Under the pieces are notes generated by a model. The model was given only the letters and a program-made list of their open reading frames with translations. It was not told the origin of the DNA and did not search any database. Positions 31,538-41,866 of a stretch of 58,051 bases of DNA are shown here, piece by piece (the stretch's first letter is position 1; each line of letters begins with the position of its first letter). Location: contig JAYYPW010000006.1 of NCBI GenBank assembly GCA_036128855.1, forward strand, positions 1 through 58,051, written 5' to 3'. The position numbers and the translations under genes were made by a program. The DNA is from JAYYPW01 sp036128855 (GTDB lineage Bacteria > Pseudomonadota > Gammaproteobacteria > Comchoanobacterales > Comchoanobacteraceae).

Positions 31538-34315
31538 ATGGTGTTGGATTACGAAAAAGCGAAAATGGAGTCATGGATTTCCGGATTAAGTGCAGATTAC
31601 ATAGATAACCAATACGAAGCATATTTGCAAGATCCGACTAGCGTTGAAGCACACTGGAATAAGTATTTTTCCGAAATAAATCAGGGTCATGGCGAGAGAG
31701 ATCGGTCTCATAAAGAAATAAGAGAGATATTTCGAACACTACCACAGCGAGCACAAAATCAGCCTCAGGAGATAGAGGGTAGTAGTCACTGGGCAAATAC
31801 GATTATTGATCGCTATAGACGATATGGTCATCAGCATGCGAACTCAGGGTATTTTACACCACCTCTTAATCAAGCTAAAAACCAACTTGAAGTATCAGGC
31901 TTATCTACAGGCATACCAAAATCTGGAGTGAAATTTGCTGGTAAGCGATGGTACTCCGTGACAGAGCTCAAGGAAGCCTTACAAAAAGTGTACTGCGGAA
32001 ATATAGGTTTTGAGTGCATGCATATAGATGATCGGACAGAGAGAGACTGGTTATTAGAAAAAATTGAGATGTATTCAGAGTTTAAAGTCGATGAAAAAAC
32101 CCAGATGCGAATGTTAGAAGATCTTTATCGAGCAAGTGAGCTAGAGTCCTATCTTGGCCGTCAATTTGTGGGCCAGAAGAGATTTTCTCTTGAAGGCGGG
32201 GAGCTGCTTATTGGTTTGATAGAGCAGATACTTTGGGAGGTTTCCAAGTATGATTATGATGATATTGTCATTGGTATGGCACACCGAGGACGGCTGAATG
32301 TCATGGTAAACACGCTAGGTATGTCAAGCGGTACTTTGGAAGAAAAGTTTCGAGGTTCGACCCATGTGGAAGGATTTTCTGGTGATGTAAAATACCATCT
32401 AGGTTTTTCGTGTGACAGAGATTTTGGAGATCATTCTGTGCATATAGCGCTTGCTTTTAATCCATCTCATTTAGAGGCGATCACGCCAGTAGCAATGGGG
32501 AATGTGCGTGCAAGATTAGATAATGCTACAAGACATGGTGATCGAAATCATGCTATGGCATTAATTTTACATGGTGATGCTTCTATCGCTGGTCAAGGGG
32601 TTGTAGCAGAGTCACTAAACATGGCATATACTAAAGCAAATAATATAGATGGGAGTATCCATGTTGTCGTAAACAACCAAATAGGGTTTACAACAGTCGA
32701 TCAGGACGCGCGCAGCTCACGATATTGTACAGACATTGCAAAAAGTATTGCAGCGCCAGTACTACATGTAAACGGGGACGATCCTCGGTCAGTAATTTTT
32801 GCAGCTAAGCTCGCAGCTGACTACAAGGCAAAATTTAAGAAAGATATATTTATTGACTTTGTGTGCTTTAGAAAATATGGCCACAACGAAGGCGATGAGC
32901 CTAGCGCAACACAACCACTAATGTATAAGAAAATACATAAACATCCAGGTTGTGCAAAACTCTTTCAAGACGAATTAATAAAAACAGGTATCACCACGGA
33001 AACTGTATGTGAGGATATGTTAAAAAAAATACGCGAGCGGTTGAAAAAAGGAGAGCAGCTTGTCAAGACAAAGCCAATAGAATCATGGCGTCAGACAAAT
33101 TGGAAAAAATATCAAGACACTTCCTGGCGTTCAGAGGCAAAAACAGCAGTAGTAAAGAAAAAACTCATAGATCTTAGTGAGCGCTTACTAGCACTTCCAG
33201 ACGGTTTCACTTTACAAAAACAAGTACAGATGATGCACAATAAACGCATAGAAATGGTCAAAACGCAGAAAAATTTAAACTGGGGGATGGCAGAGATGCT
33301 GGCATACGCAACTCTTCTAGAAGAAGGGTATGGCGTTCGGATGCAAGGACAAGATTGTTGTCGAGGAACATTTGCCCATAGACATGCTGTGTATCACGAT
33401 CAAAATTCAGGAGAGGTATTCACGCCACTTAGCAACAACTTAAATAAAGAACATTTTTTTTCAATCTACAATTCAGTATTAAGTGAGTATTCAACACTAG
33501 GTTTTGAATATGGCTACTCAGAATCAGATCCAACAACATTAGTGATTTGGGAGGCTCAGTTTGGAGATTTTGCAAATAATGCACAGGTGATTATTGACCA
33601 GTTTATTGCTTCTGGATGGCAGAAATGGTCTAGAATGTGTGGTTTGGTCATGTTGTTACCACATGGTTATGAAGGCATGGGGCCCGAGCATTCATCTGCA
33701 CGATTAGAGCGCTTTTTGCAGCTTTGTGCACAAGAAAATTTTCAAGTGTGTAATCCAACTTTGCCTGCGCAATACTTTCATATGATCCGAAGACAGAAGC
33801 TACGGTCATATCGTAGGCCTTTAGTGGTTATGACACCGAAAAGTTTATTGAGACATCCCTTAGCGGTTTCTGATCTAGATGATCTTGTTCATGGTGAATT
33901 CCAACTAATATTACCAAATGACGAGAATGCTCCTGAAGAAAAAGCGGCATGCCAGCGCTTAATTCTTTGTTCAGGAAAAGTGTACTATGACTTGAAAAAA
34001 ATCCAAATCGAGCGTAAACTCAAGCACGTCCATTTAGTAAGGATTGAACAATTGTACCCTTTCCCCTACGAAGAGTGTACAAAGCTTTTACAAGGTTATA
34101 CACATTTATCAACTGTTTACTGGTGTCAAGAAGAGCCATTAAACCAAGGGTCGTGGTTTACACTCAAACACAGAATTGAAAAATGTTTATCGCCATCGCA
34201 AAAACTGAGTTATGTCGGCCGAGAAAAGATGGCAGCACCAGCATCTGGTGACAAGACAATGCATGATAAATTACAATTGCAAGTCACATTAACAGGCTTA
34301 GGCTTGGAAGAGTAG
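31538..34315 (+). CDS. sucA: 2-oxoglutarate dehydrogenase E1 component
   Basis: SucA is the thiamine-diphosphate decarboxylase of the 2-oxoglutarate dehydrogenase complex. The 925-aa protein (E. coli 933) has the N-terminal E2-binding segment (DYIDNQYEAYLQDP), GMAHRGRLNVMVN, LHGDASIAGQGVV, NNQIGFTT, YGHNEGDEP, and the second half with FEYGYS, LLPHGYEGMGPEHSSARLER and YWCQEEPLNQGSW. ATG 31538 follows a strong AAGGAGA. The E3 subunit (Lpd) is not in the window. Confidence 0.97.
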   Translation: MVLDYEKAKMESWISGLSADYIDNQYEAYLQDPTSVEAHWNKYFSEINQGHGERDRSHKEIREIFRTLPQRAQNQPQEIEGSSHWANTIIDRYRRYGHQHANSGYFTPPLNQAKNQLEVSGLSTGIPKSGVKFAGKRWYSVTELKEALQKVYCGNIGFECMHIDDRTERDWLLEKIEMYSEFKVDEKTQMRMLEDLYRASELESYLGRQFVGQKRFSLEGGELLIGLIEQILWEVSKYDYDDIVIGMAHRGRLNVMVNTLGMSSGTLEEKFRGSTHVEGFSGDVKYHLGFSCDRDFGDHSVHIALAFNPSHLEAITPVAMGNVRARLDNATRHGDRNHAMALILHGDASIAGQGVVAESLNMAYTKANNIDGSIHVVVNNQIGFTTVDQDARSSRYCTDIAKSIAAPVLHVNGDDPRSVIFAAKLAADYKAKFKKDIFIDFVCFRKYGHNEGDEPSATQPLMYKKIHKHPGCAKLFQDELIKTGITTETVCEDMLKKIRERLKKGEQLVKTKPIESWRQTNWKKYQDTSWRSEAKTAVVKKKLIDLSERLLALPDGFTLQKQVQMMHNKRIEMVKTQKNLNWGMAEMLAYATLLEEGYGVRMQGQDCCRGTFAHRHAVYHDQNSGEVFTPLSNNLNKEHFFSIYNSVLSEYSTLGFEYGYSESDPTTLVIWEAQFGDFANNAQVIIDQFIASGWQKWSRMCGLVMLLPHGYEGMGPEHSSARLERFLQLCAQENFQVCNPTLPAQYFHMIRRQKLRSYRRPLVVMTPKSLLRHPLAVSDLDDLVHGEFQLILPNDENAPEEKAACQRLILCSGKVYYDLKKIQIERKLKHVHLVRIEQLYPFPYEECTKLLQGYTHLSTVYWCQEEPLNQGSWFTLKHRIEKCLSPSQKLSYVGREKMAAPASGDKTMHDKLQLQVTLTGLGLEE

Positions 34316-34336
34316 CTAAACAAGGAGATATGAAAC

Positions 34337-35623
34337 ATGGAAATAAAAGCCCCGTTATTACCTGAGTCCGTTGCAGATGCGACGGTGGCTTCTTGGCACA
34401 AGAGTATTGGTGATTCAGTTACAGAAGGCGAAGTAATTTGCGAGCTCGAAACAGACAAAGTGATGCTTGAAGTCCCAGCCCTTAGTGATGGGGTTATCAC
34501 AGAGATCATTAAGCCAGAAGGAAGCACAGTTGTTGCAGATGAACTAATAGGGAAAATTGAAAGTAGTGCAGCTACAAAAGTCTCAGGAGTATCAGCATCG
34601 AGTAAAGATACTAATAAAGTCACAGAAAGCAAAGACGCTATGCCTTCTCTAAAGAACAGCGAAACACAAAAAAGCAAAGCAGTAGAAGCCGAATCCTCTT
34701 TATCTGAGTCAGTACCTCCACAGTCACCTAGTACACGCAAGATGATGCTTGAACATAATTTAACGAGTGACCAAATAAAAGGTACAGGCAAAAGTGGTCG
34801 TATTACAAAGGAAGATATAGAAACTCATATTGCAAAAAGCGCCAGCTCATCAGCATCCTCATCTATAACAAAAATTGATCTAACAAGTGCATCAGTAGAT
34901 CAAGAGAATACAGCAACTGGGTCAAGACATACAGAGCGGGTTGCTATGACACGAATGCGCACAACAATTGCTGCACGATTACTACAATCTCAACAAAATA
35001 CTGCAAGTTTGACAACTTTCAATGAAGTAGATCTGACACAGGTCATGACTCTGCGTAAAGAGTACAAAGAGGGGTTTGAGAAAAAATATGGTATCAAGCT
35101 AGGTTTTATGTCATTTTTTACAAAAGCATGTTGTACAGCACTCAAGCTTTTTCCTGAAGTAAACGCTTCGATTGATGGTTCCGATATTATTTACCACAAT
35201 TACTGCGATATTGGTGTTGCCGTATCTACAGAAAAAGGTTTGGTGGTGCCAGTTGTTCGTAATGCAGAGTCACTAGCAATGCATGAGATAGAAAAATCCA
35301 TTGCGATGTATGCGAATAAAGCGCGAGAAGGACGTCTGACATTAGATGAAATGACAGGAGGAACTTTTTCGATAACCAATGGCGGTACTTTTGGATCAAT
35401 GCTCTCAACACCAATTTTAAACATTCCACAGAGCGCTATTTTAGGTATGCATAATATCATAAAAAGGCCGATGGTTGTTGATGGAGAGATTCAAATACGC
35501 CCCATGATGTATTTAGCACTCACCTATGACCATCGCATCATAGATGGTAGTCAGTCAGTGCGTTTCCTCGTCACAGTGAAGCAGCTGTTAGAGGATCCAG
35601 CTCGTTTACTTCTAGACATTTAA
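34337..35623 (+). CDS. sucB: Dihydrolipoyl succinyltransferase (E2)
   Basis: SucB is the core of the 2-oxoglutarate dehydrogenase complex and transfers the succinyl group from lipoate to CoA. In the 428 aa: a single lipoyl domain (1-75) with ELETDKVMLEV and lipoyl-Lys41, a Ser/Lys-rich linker, an E3-binding domain (about 130-165, STRKMMLEHNL...GTGKSGRITKEDI), another Ser-rich linker and the catalytic domain from about 195 with GTFSITNGGTFGSM and active-site DHRIIDG. The SD is AAGGAGAT. The linkers are richer in Ser than the usual Ala/Pro. Confidence 0.97.
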   Translation: MEIKAPLLPESVADATVASWHKSIGDSVTEGEVICELETDKVMLEVPALSDGVITEIIKPEGSTVVADELIGKIESSAATKVSGVSASSKDTNKVTESKDAMPSLKNSETQKSKAVEAESSLSESVPPQSPSTRKMMLEHNLTSDQIKGTGKSGRITKEDIETHIAKSASSSASSSITKIDLTSASVDQENTATGSRHTERVAMTRMRTTIAARLLQSQQNTASLTTFNEVDLTQVMTLRKEYKEGFEKKYGIKLGFMSFFTKACCTALKLFPEVNASIDGSDIIYHNYCDIGVAVSTEKGLVVPVVRNAESLAMHEIEKSIAMYANKAREGRLTLDEMTGGTFSITNGGTFGSMLSTPILNIPQSAILGMHNIIKRPMVVDGEIQIRPMMYLALTYDHRIIDGSQSVRFLVTVKQLLEDPARLLLDI

Positions 35624-35638
35624 CATAAAGGAAAAAGT

Positions 35639-36811
35639 ATGAATATACATGAATATCAAGCACAAAGGCTTTTAAGGCTTCACCACATTACGGTCCCAGA
35701 GGGTGAGGTTGCAAGTAATATTGATGAAGCATTAGCTGTGTATGCGAAGTTAGATTCTAAGAAGGTCGTTGTAAAAGCTCAAGTCCATGCAGGAGGCCGG
35801 GGACAAGCAGGAGGCATTCGAATAGTTGATAATAAAAGCGATTTGCAAGAAGTGGCTAAAAGTCTTCTTGGGACAAACCTAGTAACATATCAAACTGATA
35901 CTTCAGGGCAGCCCATCAACAATCTATACATTGTTAAACCTTGTCAGATAGAAAGAGAGCTATATCTAAGTGCATTGTTTGATCGTACAAATCAGTGTAT
36001 TACATTTATGGTCTGTGCAGAAGGAGGTGTTGACATTGAAGCAGTAGCCAAAACTACGCCTGAAAAAATATATAAGTTCTCTATAGATCCTCTTGTAGGG
36101 ATACTATCTTACCAATGTTGGAATGCAGCAAACACGTTAAAACTAACAAGCGACCAGAAAAAACAATTCACAAAACTCATCAAAAATATTTACACTATGT
36201 TTTTACACTATGATCTGACTTTGCTAGAAATTAATCCGCTTGTCATAGATAAACAAGGTGATTTAATATGTTTGGATGCAAAGATAAATATTGATGATAA
36301 TGCCTTATATAGACAGCCAGACATCCGTGAAATGCGCGATCCTAGCCAGGAAGATGAGAGAGAGTCTATCGCGAAAAAATGGGAACTAAACTATATATCA
36401 TTAGAAGGTAATATTGGATGTATGGTCAATGGAGCAGGGCTTGCGATGGCAACAATGGATCTTATAAAGCTATCAGGTGGCAAACCAGCGAATTTCCTCG
36501 ACGTAGGAGGAGGGGTAACGAAAGAGAGAGTGACAGAGGCATTTAAAATCATTCTTTCAGATAAAAATGTGAAGGCCATACTGATTAATATATTTGGAGG
36601 TATTGTACGTTGCGATCTGATCGCTGAAGGCATAATACAAGCTGTTGCAGAAGTGAACACAGATATGCCTGTAATTGCTCGTTTAGAGGGTAATAATGCT
36701 GATCTAGGTAATAAAAAGCTTACAACGAGCGGTCTAAATATAGTGCCTGCGAAGAGTTTTGCAGAAGCAGCTAAATTGTGCGTGCAAGCTGCGAAAGAAA
36801 ATAACGATTAG
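35639..36811 (+). CDS. sucC: Succinyl-CoA synthetase beta subunit
   Basis: SucC forms the nucleotide-binding half of succinyl-CoA synthetase, which makes ATP or GTP from succinyl-CoA. The 390-aa protein starts MNIHEYQAQRLL, has VKAQVHAGGRGQAGGI (ATP-grasp), the metal-binding ends LLEINPLV and DAKINID, GAGLAMATMDLIKLSGG and NIFGGIVRCD. AAAGGAAAA precedes the ATG. sucD follows 12 bases on. Confidence 0.97.
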   Translation: MNIHEYQAQRLLRLHHITVPEGEVASNIDEALAVYAKLDSKKVVVKAQVHAGGRGQAGGIRIVDNKSDLQEVAKSLLGTNLVTYQTDTSGQPINNLYIVKPCQIERELYLSALFDRTNQCITFMVCAEGGVDIEAVAKTTPEKIYKFSIDPLVGILSYQCWNAANTLKLTSDQKKQFTKLIKNIYTMFLHYDLTLLEINPLVIDKQGDLICLDAKINIDDNALYRQPDIREMRDPSQEDERESIAKKWELNYISLEGNIGCMVNGAGLAMATMDLIKLSGGKPANFLDVGGGVTKERVTEAFKIILSDKNVKAILINIFGGIVRCDLIAEGIIQAVAEVNTDMPVIARLEGNNADLGNKKLTTSGLNIVPAKSFAEAAKLCVQAAKENND

Positions 36812-36823
36812 GAGATAATCAAC

Positions 36824-37690
36824 ATGAGTATACTTATAAATCAACACACAAAAGTGATTTGTCAAGGGTTCACTGGAAGTCAAGGGACAATGCACAGTGA
36901 GCAGATGATTGCATACGGTACCAAACTCGTAGGAGGTGTAACACCTGGAAAGGGGGGAAGTAAACACCTAGGCAAGCCCGTTTTTAATACTGTAGAAGAT
37001 GCGGTAACAGAAACCGGTGCTGATGCATCAGTTATATTCGTTCCCGCTCCTTTTTGTAAAGATGCTATATTAGAAGCAGTAGATGCAGGTATTGATACGA
37101 TTGTGTGTATAACCGAAGGCATACCCGTCGCAGACATGGTGGTAGTTAAGCGGGTCTTAGATGAGCAAGGCGTAAGGATGATTGGACCCAATTGTCCTGG
37201 GTTAATAACCCCTGGCGAATGTAAGATCGGTATAATGCCTGGTTATATCCACACTAAAGGACCAGTAGGTATTGTATCAAGGTCTGGTACATTGACTTAC
37301 GAGGCGGTGAATCAAACGACGGCTCTAGGTATAGGGCAAAGTACGGTTGTTGGAATTGGTGGAGATCCAATACCAGGATCAAGTTTTATAGATATAATTG
37401 CGTTATTCCAAGAGGATGATCTAACAGAGGCAATCATCATGGTGGGAGAGATCGGTGGTGATGCAGAAGAAGAAGCAGCTGCATTCATAAAAGAATATGT
37501 TACAAAGCCTGTAGTTTCATATATTGCAGGGATTACTGCACCAAAAGGAAAACGTATGGGGCATGCAGGTGCAATCATTTCAGGTAATAAAGGTACTGCA
37601 GAAGCAAAGTTTACAGCGCTTGCTGAGGCAGGTGTACATACTGTTGAGCGGCCAACAGATATAGGATTAAAAATCAAAGAGGTTCTTTAA
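36824..37690 (+). CDS. sucD: Succinyl-CoA synthetase alpha subunit
   Basis: SucD binds CoA and carries the phosphohistidine intermediate. The 288-aa protein has CQGFTGSQGTMHSEQ (CoA), GGVTPGKGG, GPNCPGLITPGE, SRSGTLTYEA, GIGGDPIPG and MGHAGAIISG with His247, the residue number used in E. coli. AGGAGA lies upstream of the ATG. It ends the nine-gene-equivalent run from sdhC; no clear terminator follows. Confidence 0.97.
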   Translation: MSILINQHTKVICQGFTGSQGTMHSEQMIAYGTKLVGGVTPGKGGSKHLGKPVFNTVEDAVTETGADASVIFVPAPFCKDAILEAVDAGIDTIVCITEGIPVADMVVVKRVLDEQGVRMIGPNCPGLITPGECKIGIMPGYIHTKGPVGIVSRSGTLTYEAVNQTTALGIGQSTVVGIGGDPIPGSSFIDIIALFQEDDLTEAIIMVGEIGGDAEEEAAAFIKEYVTKPVVSYIAGITAPKGKRMGHAGAIISGNKGTAEAKFTALAEAGVHTVERPTDIGLKIKEVL

Positions 37691-37804
37691 ACCTAGCCAA
37701 TTAAAAGTAGTGGTCATAAGCATTATCTAGCTACCCATCGAGAGTTATTGACAGATATCAGCTAACATCGTAGACTGTATTTATAATCAATATTGGAGAT
37801 GACT

Positions 37805-40273
37805 ATGCCTGCGAAGACAGATGCACTTAAAAATATGAGCAGAGAATTAAGTGAGCTACATCAGCTAGCTAAGTTATCTGAACTTACTTACGCGGATGCA
37901 GGCAGTTTATATCATACAGCCAAGAAACTAGAAACCATTGCAAGGTCACTGAATAAATTTAGAGATTTAGCCCTTGAGTCTGCTACTAAAGGCAAGCCAC
38001 CAAAACCATTAGATAACCTGCTTGATGATCATCATGTAAGTTTAATCTTGAATAAGGATCTCATACTACAAATACGAGGTTTATGTAAAAGAATAACAAC
38101 TCTTATGGTCGACATTTGGGAGCATGAGAAAATAGATGTGAAAAAGGGAGTTAAACTTAACTTGACATTAGATAAAGTCAAAAGCAAAGTTATCTCGCAT
38201 ATGGATAAGCTACGTTATAGCAAAGACAAAGAGCTTAACGAAAGTACAATGATCAAAACTGTCAATGACATGTTGAAAGACAGACCAGAGCTTAAGACTA
38301 GTCTTGAGAAAAATATCGATTTATATCTGAAAGACGAACACGGATATAACGACGAAAAGAGGGCAACGATTCGACAGTTCAAAGATTTACTCACCAACAG
38401 ATATAGTGGTTGTAAGTCAGGTTTGGAAAGAATCAGGCAGTGCCAAGAGAAAAAAAAGAAAGAAATGCTCTGGCTAACTAGTTTCAAGGCTGAGATGGGA
38501 AAATTATACACCAATATAGATTTAGAAAACCTTACTGATAAAGAGATAGAAAAAGTTGAACAATATAGTTCTCCAGAAAAAACGAAAGAAGCCGGCGCTA
38601 AAAACGAGCTTGGAGAAAGGCGTAAACTACTCAAAACACTCTTGCAGCATTATAGGGTGTTTAAGACAGAGTTAATGAAAGAAAAAAGAAACGAAGAAGC
38701 ACTAACAAATGCCTATACTAATATGATAGCAAACTATGAGAGTAGTTTTATTAGCCCAGATGTAGCACCTGAAATTGCTAGATTAACTCGCGAGAAAGAA
38801 GAAAAAAACCTATTTTCCGGTGACATTGAGTATAAAACAGAATTCTTTTTTGAACTTGAAAGCCAAATGGGTTTTGAAAAGAACTCTATCGAGCCTAAAA
38901 GCTTATATGAGTTTGCGATTAACCTATATGAAGAATGCAGTAAGCAAGCGCCTGATGATAGTCAAAAATCAGAGTTACGTGACCTATTGATGACTTTATA
39001 CTCTCTTAATCACGAGAAAATATTAAAAGAATTGCAGAAAGAAGAAAGTAAACTATGTGATGAAATCGGTAAATCATTTGTGGTTAACAAAGGTAAGATT
39101 GATGGGAGTAATCAAAGTGATGAAGCTCTTGGAACAAAAGAAAATATGGTGCAAAAAGCAGATAGTATAAAAGAAAATCTCGAAACGGCAGTTATAGTTA
39201 AATTGAACTCAATCGTACATAATTTACAAAAGGGCTTGAAGTATATTGCAGAGAGTCATAATGGTTTTGTAGAGGTGCAACGTACCACTAAGACGCTTCA
39301 TAAACACCAAAATCGCGTAAAACAAAGCCGCAAGTTTTTATTTACAAGTCTTAGCCCGCTACTACTGAAGGGCTATGCGCTTTCGCGTGTTACGGGTTTT
39401 ACGTTATTGGCAGTATGCTTTTGGGTATCAAGTATTTACATAACAGGCCCTGTCGTTGCAATGCTTAAAACACTTGCCATAACATTTGGAGCCTGTGCTG
39501 GGGAAAAGTTTCTTAGTCAATTCTATTCAGCGAGTGTCCGGCGAAAGGTAAGCCTACTGAATAGTAAAAAGCCAGCGTTTTTAACAAGCTTTTATTACAT
39601 GCCTAGCTCAGGAACAACAGAATCTTGGTTAACTGCTTGCTGGGTTGCTTTACCATATGTGTTCTGGGCGTTTACACTAATACCTGGAGTAGGTATACGT
39701 GCTAGCTTAGCTGCATTTGGTAAGCTTTTTGAAAATGTCTACCTACGCTATGCCGTGACAGGGACAGGCCTTTTGGCTATGTTTGTCAGCAAGTCTCGCA
39801 AGCAATCTGCAGCTTTGCCGCAAACGCCGAGTAAGCTATCTGAGACTGAGATAGCAATACTATTCAAAAATAGAATTAACAGTGAGATTATAAATCAGGC
39901 GTTTGAAACAGTTGCGATTGATTTTGTCGAAAGGTTTAGTAAAGTTATAGACAGAGTTCTAGGGAGTCCAATAGATCAAGAACTCAAAGTAACACTAACA
40001 ACATTAAACCATTTTAAAAATAAGAAGAACAATGTAAGTAAAACAGATGTAGCTCTAGCCGTTAAAAAACTAAGTGAGAATATAGAGATTGGCTCAGAAA
40101 AACCAGATCGTAACAATCTAGTAGCGGAAGCGAAAAAATTAAGGTCTGCTGCCGAGTCAAGAGCTATTGATAAGATGCGTGCAAATTACAATAAAGAAAT
40201 GGAGGGGTTATTAACGCATAATCACTACCGAATAGATCATGTTGCAAAGTCTCATGAGTTACGCTACAGATAG
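37805..40273 (+). CDS. Unrecognised large coiled-coil membrane protein
   Basis: A protein of 822 aa. Residues 1-500 are Lys/Glu/Leu-rich helices with strong coiled-coil character. Two hydrophobic patches follow (about 515-560 and 605-660), probably three to five membrane helices including WLTACWVALPYVFWAFTLIP. The C-terminal 150 residues are again charged and helical. No family is recognised. I use ATG 37805 with GGAG at 37795-37798; earlier in-frame starts at 37793 and 37799 overlap that SD. It resembles the 2146-aa protein at 44600 in composition. A terminator at 40286 closes the gene. Confidence 0.7.
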   Translation: MPAKTDALKNMSRELSELHQLAKLSELTYADAGSLYHTAKKLETIARSLNKFRDLALESATKGKPPKPLDNLLDDHHVSLILNKDLILQIRGLCKRITTLMVDIWEHEKIDVKKGVKLNLTLDKVKSKVISHMDKLRYSKDKELNESTMIKTVNDMLKDRPELKTSLEKNIDLYLKDEHGYNDEKRATIRQFKDLLTNRYSGCKSGLERIRQCQEKKKKEMLWLTSFKAEMGKLYTNIDLENLTDKEIEKVEQYSSPEKTKEAGAKNELGERRKLLKTLLQHYRVFKTELMKEKRNEEALTNAYTNMIANYESSFISPDVAPEIARLTREKEEKNLFSGDIEYKTEFFFELESQMGFEKNSIEPKSLYEFAINLYEECSKQAPDDSQKSELRDLLMTLYSLNHEKILKELQKEESKLCDEIGKSFVVNKGKIDGSNQSDEALGTKENMVQKADSIKENLETAVIVKLNSIVHNLQKGLKYIAESHNGFVEVQRTTKTLHKHQNRVKQSRKFLFTSLSPLLLKGYALSRVTGFTLLAVCFWVSSIYITGPVVAMLKTLAITFGACAGEKFLSQFYSASVRRKVSLLNSKKPAFLTSFYYMPSSGTTESWLTACWVALPYVFWAFTLIPGVGIRASLAAFGKLFENVYLRYAVTGTGLLAMFVSKSRKQSAALPQTPSKLSETEIAILFKNRINSEIINQAFETVAIDFVERFSKVIDRVLGSPIDQELKVTLTTLNHFKNKKNNVSKTDVALAVKKLSENIEIGSEKPDRNNLVAEAKKLRSAAESRAIDKMRANYNKEMEGLLTHNHYRIDHVAKSHELRYR

Positions 40274-40285
40274 TTTATCGTAGGC

Positions 40286-40313
40286 AAGGTATTAAGGAAA
40301 ATGATACCTTTTT
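40286..40313 (+). terminator. Intrinsic terminator of the coiled-coil gene
   Basis: AAGGTAT (40286-40292) pairs with ATACCTT (40304-40310), extendable by T-G and A-T pairs inward to leave a 7-base loop, and is followed by a run of T to 40313. It lies 13 bases after the stop codon at 40273. This is the best terminator in the window. Confidence 0.65.
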
Positions 40314-40490
40314 ATCTTGCTCCACTCTTGTGAGAATTTATCATAAATTCCGGTGTATTCTCATGTATTCAACTTTTTTAGTGTGCTACAACTACACTCT
40401 CCCATAAACACAGATAGTGCGTACAAAAAAAGTCATATTGCATATGAAGAGTGTCAATGCATAAACATGACTTAATTCGTGAACATCCGA

Positions 40491-41858
40491 TTATTTTTTA
40501 TACGGATTGAAATCATCTTGTAAAGTAATTTTCAAGGGGATGCCGTCTATAGATAGAATATTTTGAAATTGCTTACGTAAATACTGTTGATAGCTAATTG
40601 GTAGTTGAGACACTTGTTTGCCTTGAATAACAATACCAAAAGGATCTTGGCTATGCGGGTAAGCTATACGTGGCTTAATACGTCTATTTCTTACCATGGG
40701 TGGTTGATGTGTTGCTATAGCGTCCTCCAACAAACGAGTTAATTTCGAGGTATTAACGACGCCATTCTGCTTATTTAGCTCAACAATTTTTCGTAACAGA
40801 TGATGTAATGATATTTTCTTTTCTGCTGAGATTAGAATAATTGGATAGTAAGTATGCGAGAAGAGCTGTTTTTGAAGCTTTTGTAAGTAAGATTTTTTTG
40901 CACTTTCATCTAGCAAGTCAATTTTGTTAACAGCTATTATTAGTCTAACACGTGCGTCTGCAACAAGGCGAATAAGACGGAAATCTTGATCTGAGAGCGT
41001 TTCACCAGCATCGATTAGATATACACAAATACTTACTTCATGCTGTATAATACCTAAGACTTGGCTAACAGCAGACTGTTCAACGGCATCTCGAATTTTT
41101 GTACGCCGTCTCACGCCTGCAGTATCAACAAGAGTAAAGTCATAGTCTTGCCAGTTAAATGTCACAGTCATTGCATCTCTAGTAGTGCCTGCTGTATCAG
41201 AAACAACGCTGACAGATTTACGGACTAAAGCGTTGGTAAGCGTCGATTTACCAACATTGGGTTTTCCAAGAAGAGCAAAGCGAATTGAATTATTGGAGAG
41301 GTCTTTTTGAGCAGTAGTACCTGCATCAAGTAAAGATATTTTTTCTTCAATCACTGAATGAATAGCTTCGGATAATTGCAATAGTCCTTGTTTGGCAGTA
41401 GCACTGATCTTATGGTAGCTTATTGCGTCGATCGTATGTACATCAGCAAGAGATTCTTCTGATGCGCAGTCCATTTTATTTGCAACTGCAAGTATTGGTT
41501 TACCAAGCCTGTATAAATAACGTAAATGCTGTCGATCTTGCTGAGATAGACCTACGCTTGCATCATACACGAATACTAGACAATCTGAGTCTGCAATGAT
41601 AGTACGCATATGGCTTTCTATCGACTTCTGAATGAGGGGGTCATAATCGTGATCTTCATTCTCTAGACTAGCTTGGTATCCAGGTGTATCTATAAGGTAT
41701 ACAGGTTTATGATTAAACTCCCAAACTGCCACATTGCAATCTCTAGTGACACCAGGACGATCGAAGGTAATAGCTTGTTTCTTTTTAAGTAGTCGATTAA
41801 ATAAAGAAGACTTACCAACATTTACTGCGCCAACAATAGCGACTTGAGCCAACTGCAT
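40491..41858 (-). CDS. der: Ribosome-assembly GTPase Der (EngA)
   Basis: Der is an essential double GTPase for 50S subunit maturation. The 455-aa protein has two G domains: the first with GAVNVGKSSLF, DTPGYQ and NKMD; the second (from about 190) with GKPNVGKSTL, DTAGVRRR and NKIDL, followed by the KH-like C-terminal domain. The first P-loop reads GAVNVGKS where most homologues have GRPNVGKS, a mild variation that keeps the GKS. Last gene of rodZ-hisS-yfgM-der, 8 bases after yfgM; bamB, normally between them, is missing. Confidence 0.96.
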   Translation of the reverse strand: MQLAQVAIVGAVNVGKSSLFNRLLKKKQAITFDRPGVTRDCNVAVWEFNHKPVYLIDTPGYQASLENEDHDYDPLIQKSIESHMRTIIADSDCLVFVYDASVGLSQQDRQHLRYLYRLGKPILAVANKMDCASEESLADVHTIDAISYHKISATAKQGLLQLSEAIHSVIEEKISLLDAGTTAQKDLSNNSIRFALLGKPNVGKSTLTNALVRKSVSVVSDTAGTTRDAMTVTFNWQDYDFTLVDTAGVRRRTKIRDAVEQSAVSQVLGIIQHEVSICVYLIDAGETLSDQDFRLIRLVADARVRLIIAVNKIDLLDESAKKSYLQKLQKQLFSHTYYPIILISAEKKISLHHLLRKIVELNKQNGVVNTSKLTRLLEDAIATHQPPMVRNRRIKPRIAYPHSQDPFGIVIQGKQVSQLPISYQQYLRKQFQNILSIDGIPLKITLQDDFNPYKK

Positions 41859-41866
41859 AGATACAC

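Noticed and set aside
34210..34791. 193-codon minus-strand frame across the sucA/sucB junction
   Set aside because: Ser/Leu/Thr-rich antisense of the sucB lipoyl domain and linker; the plus-strand genes are certain.
37312..37677. 121-codon minus-strand frame inside sucD
   Set aside because: Antisense of a highly conserved gene; no independent support.
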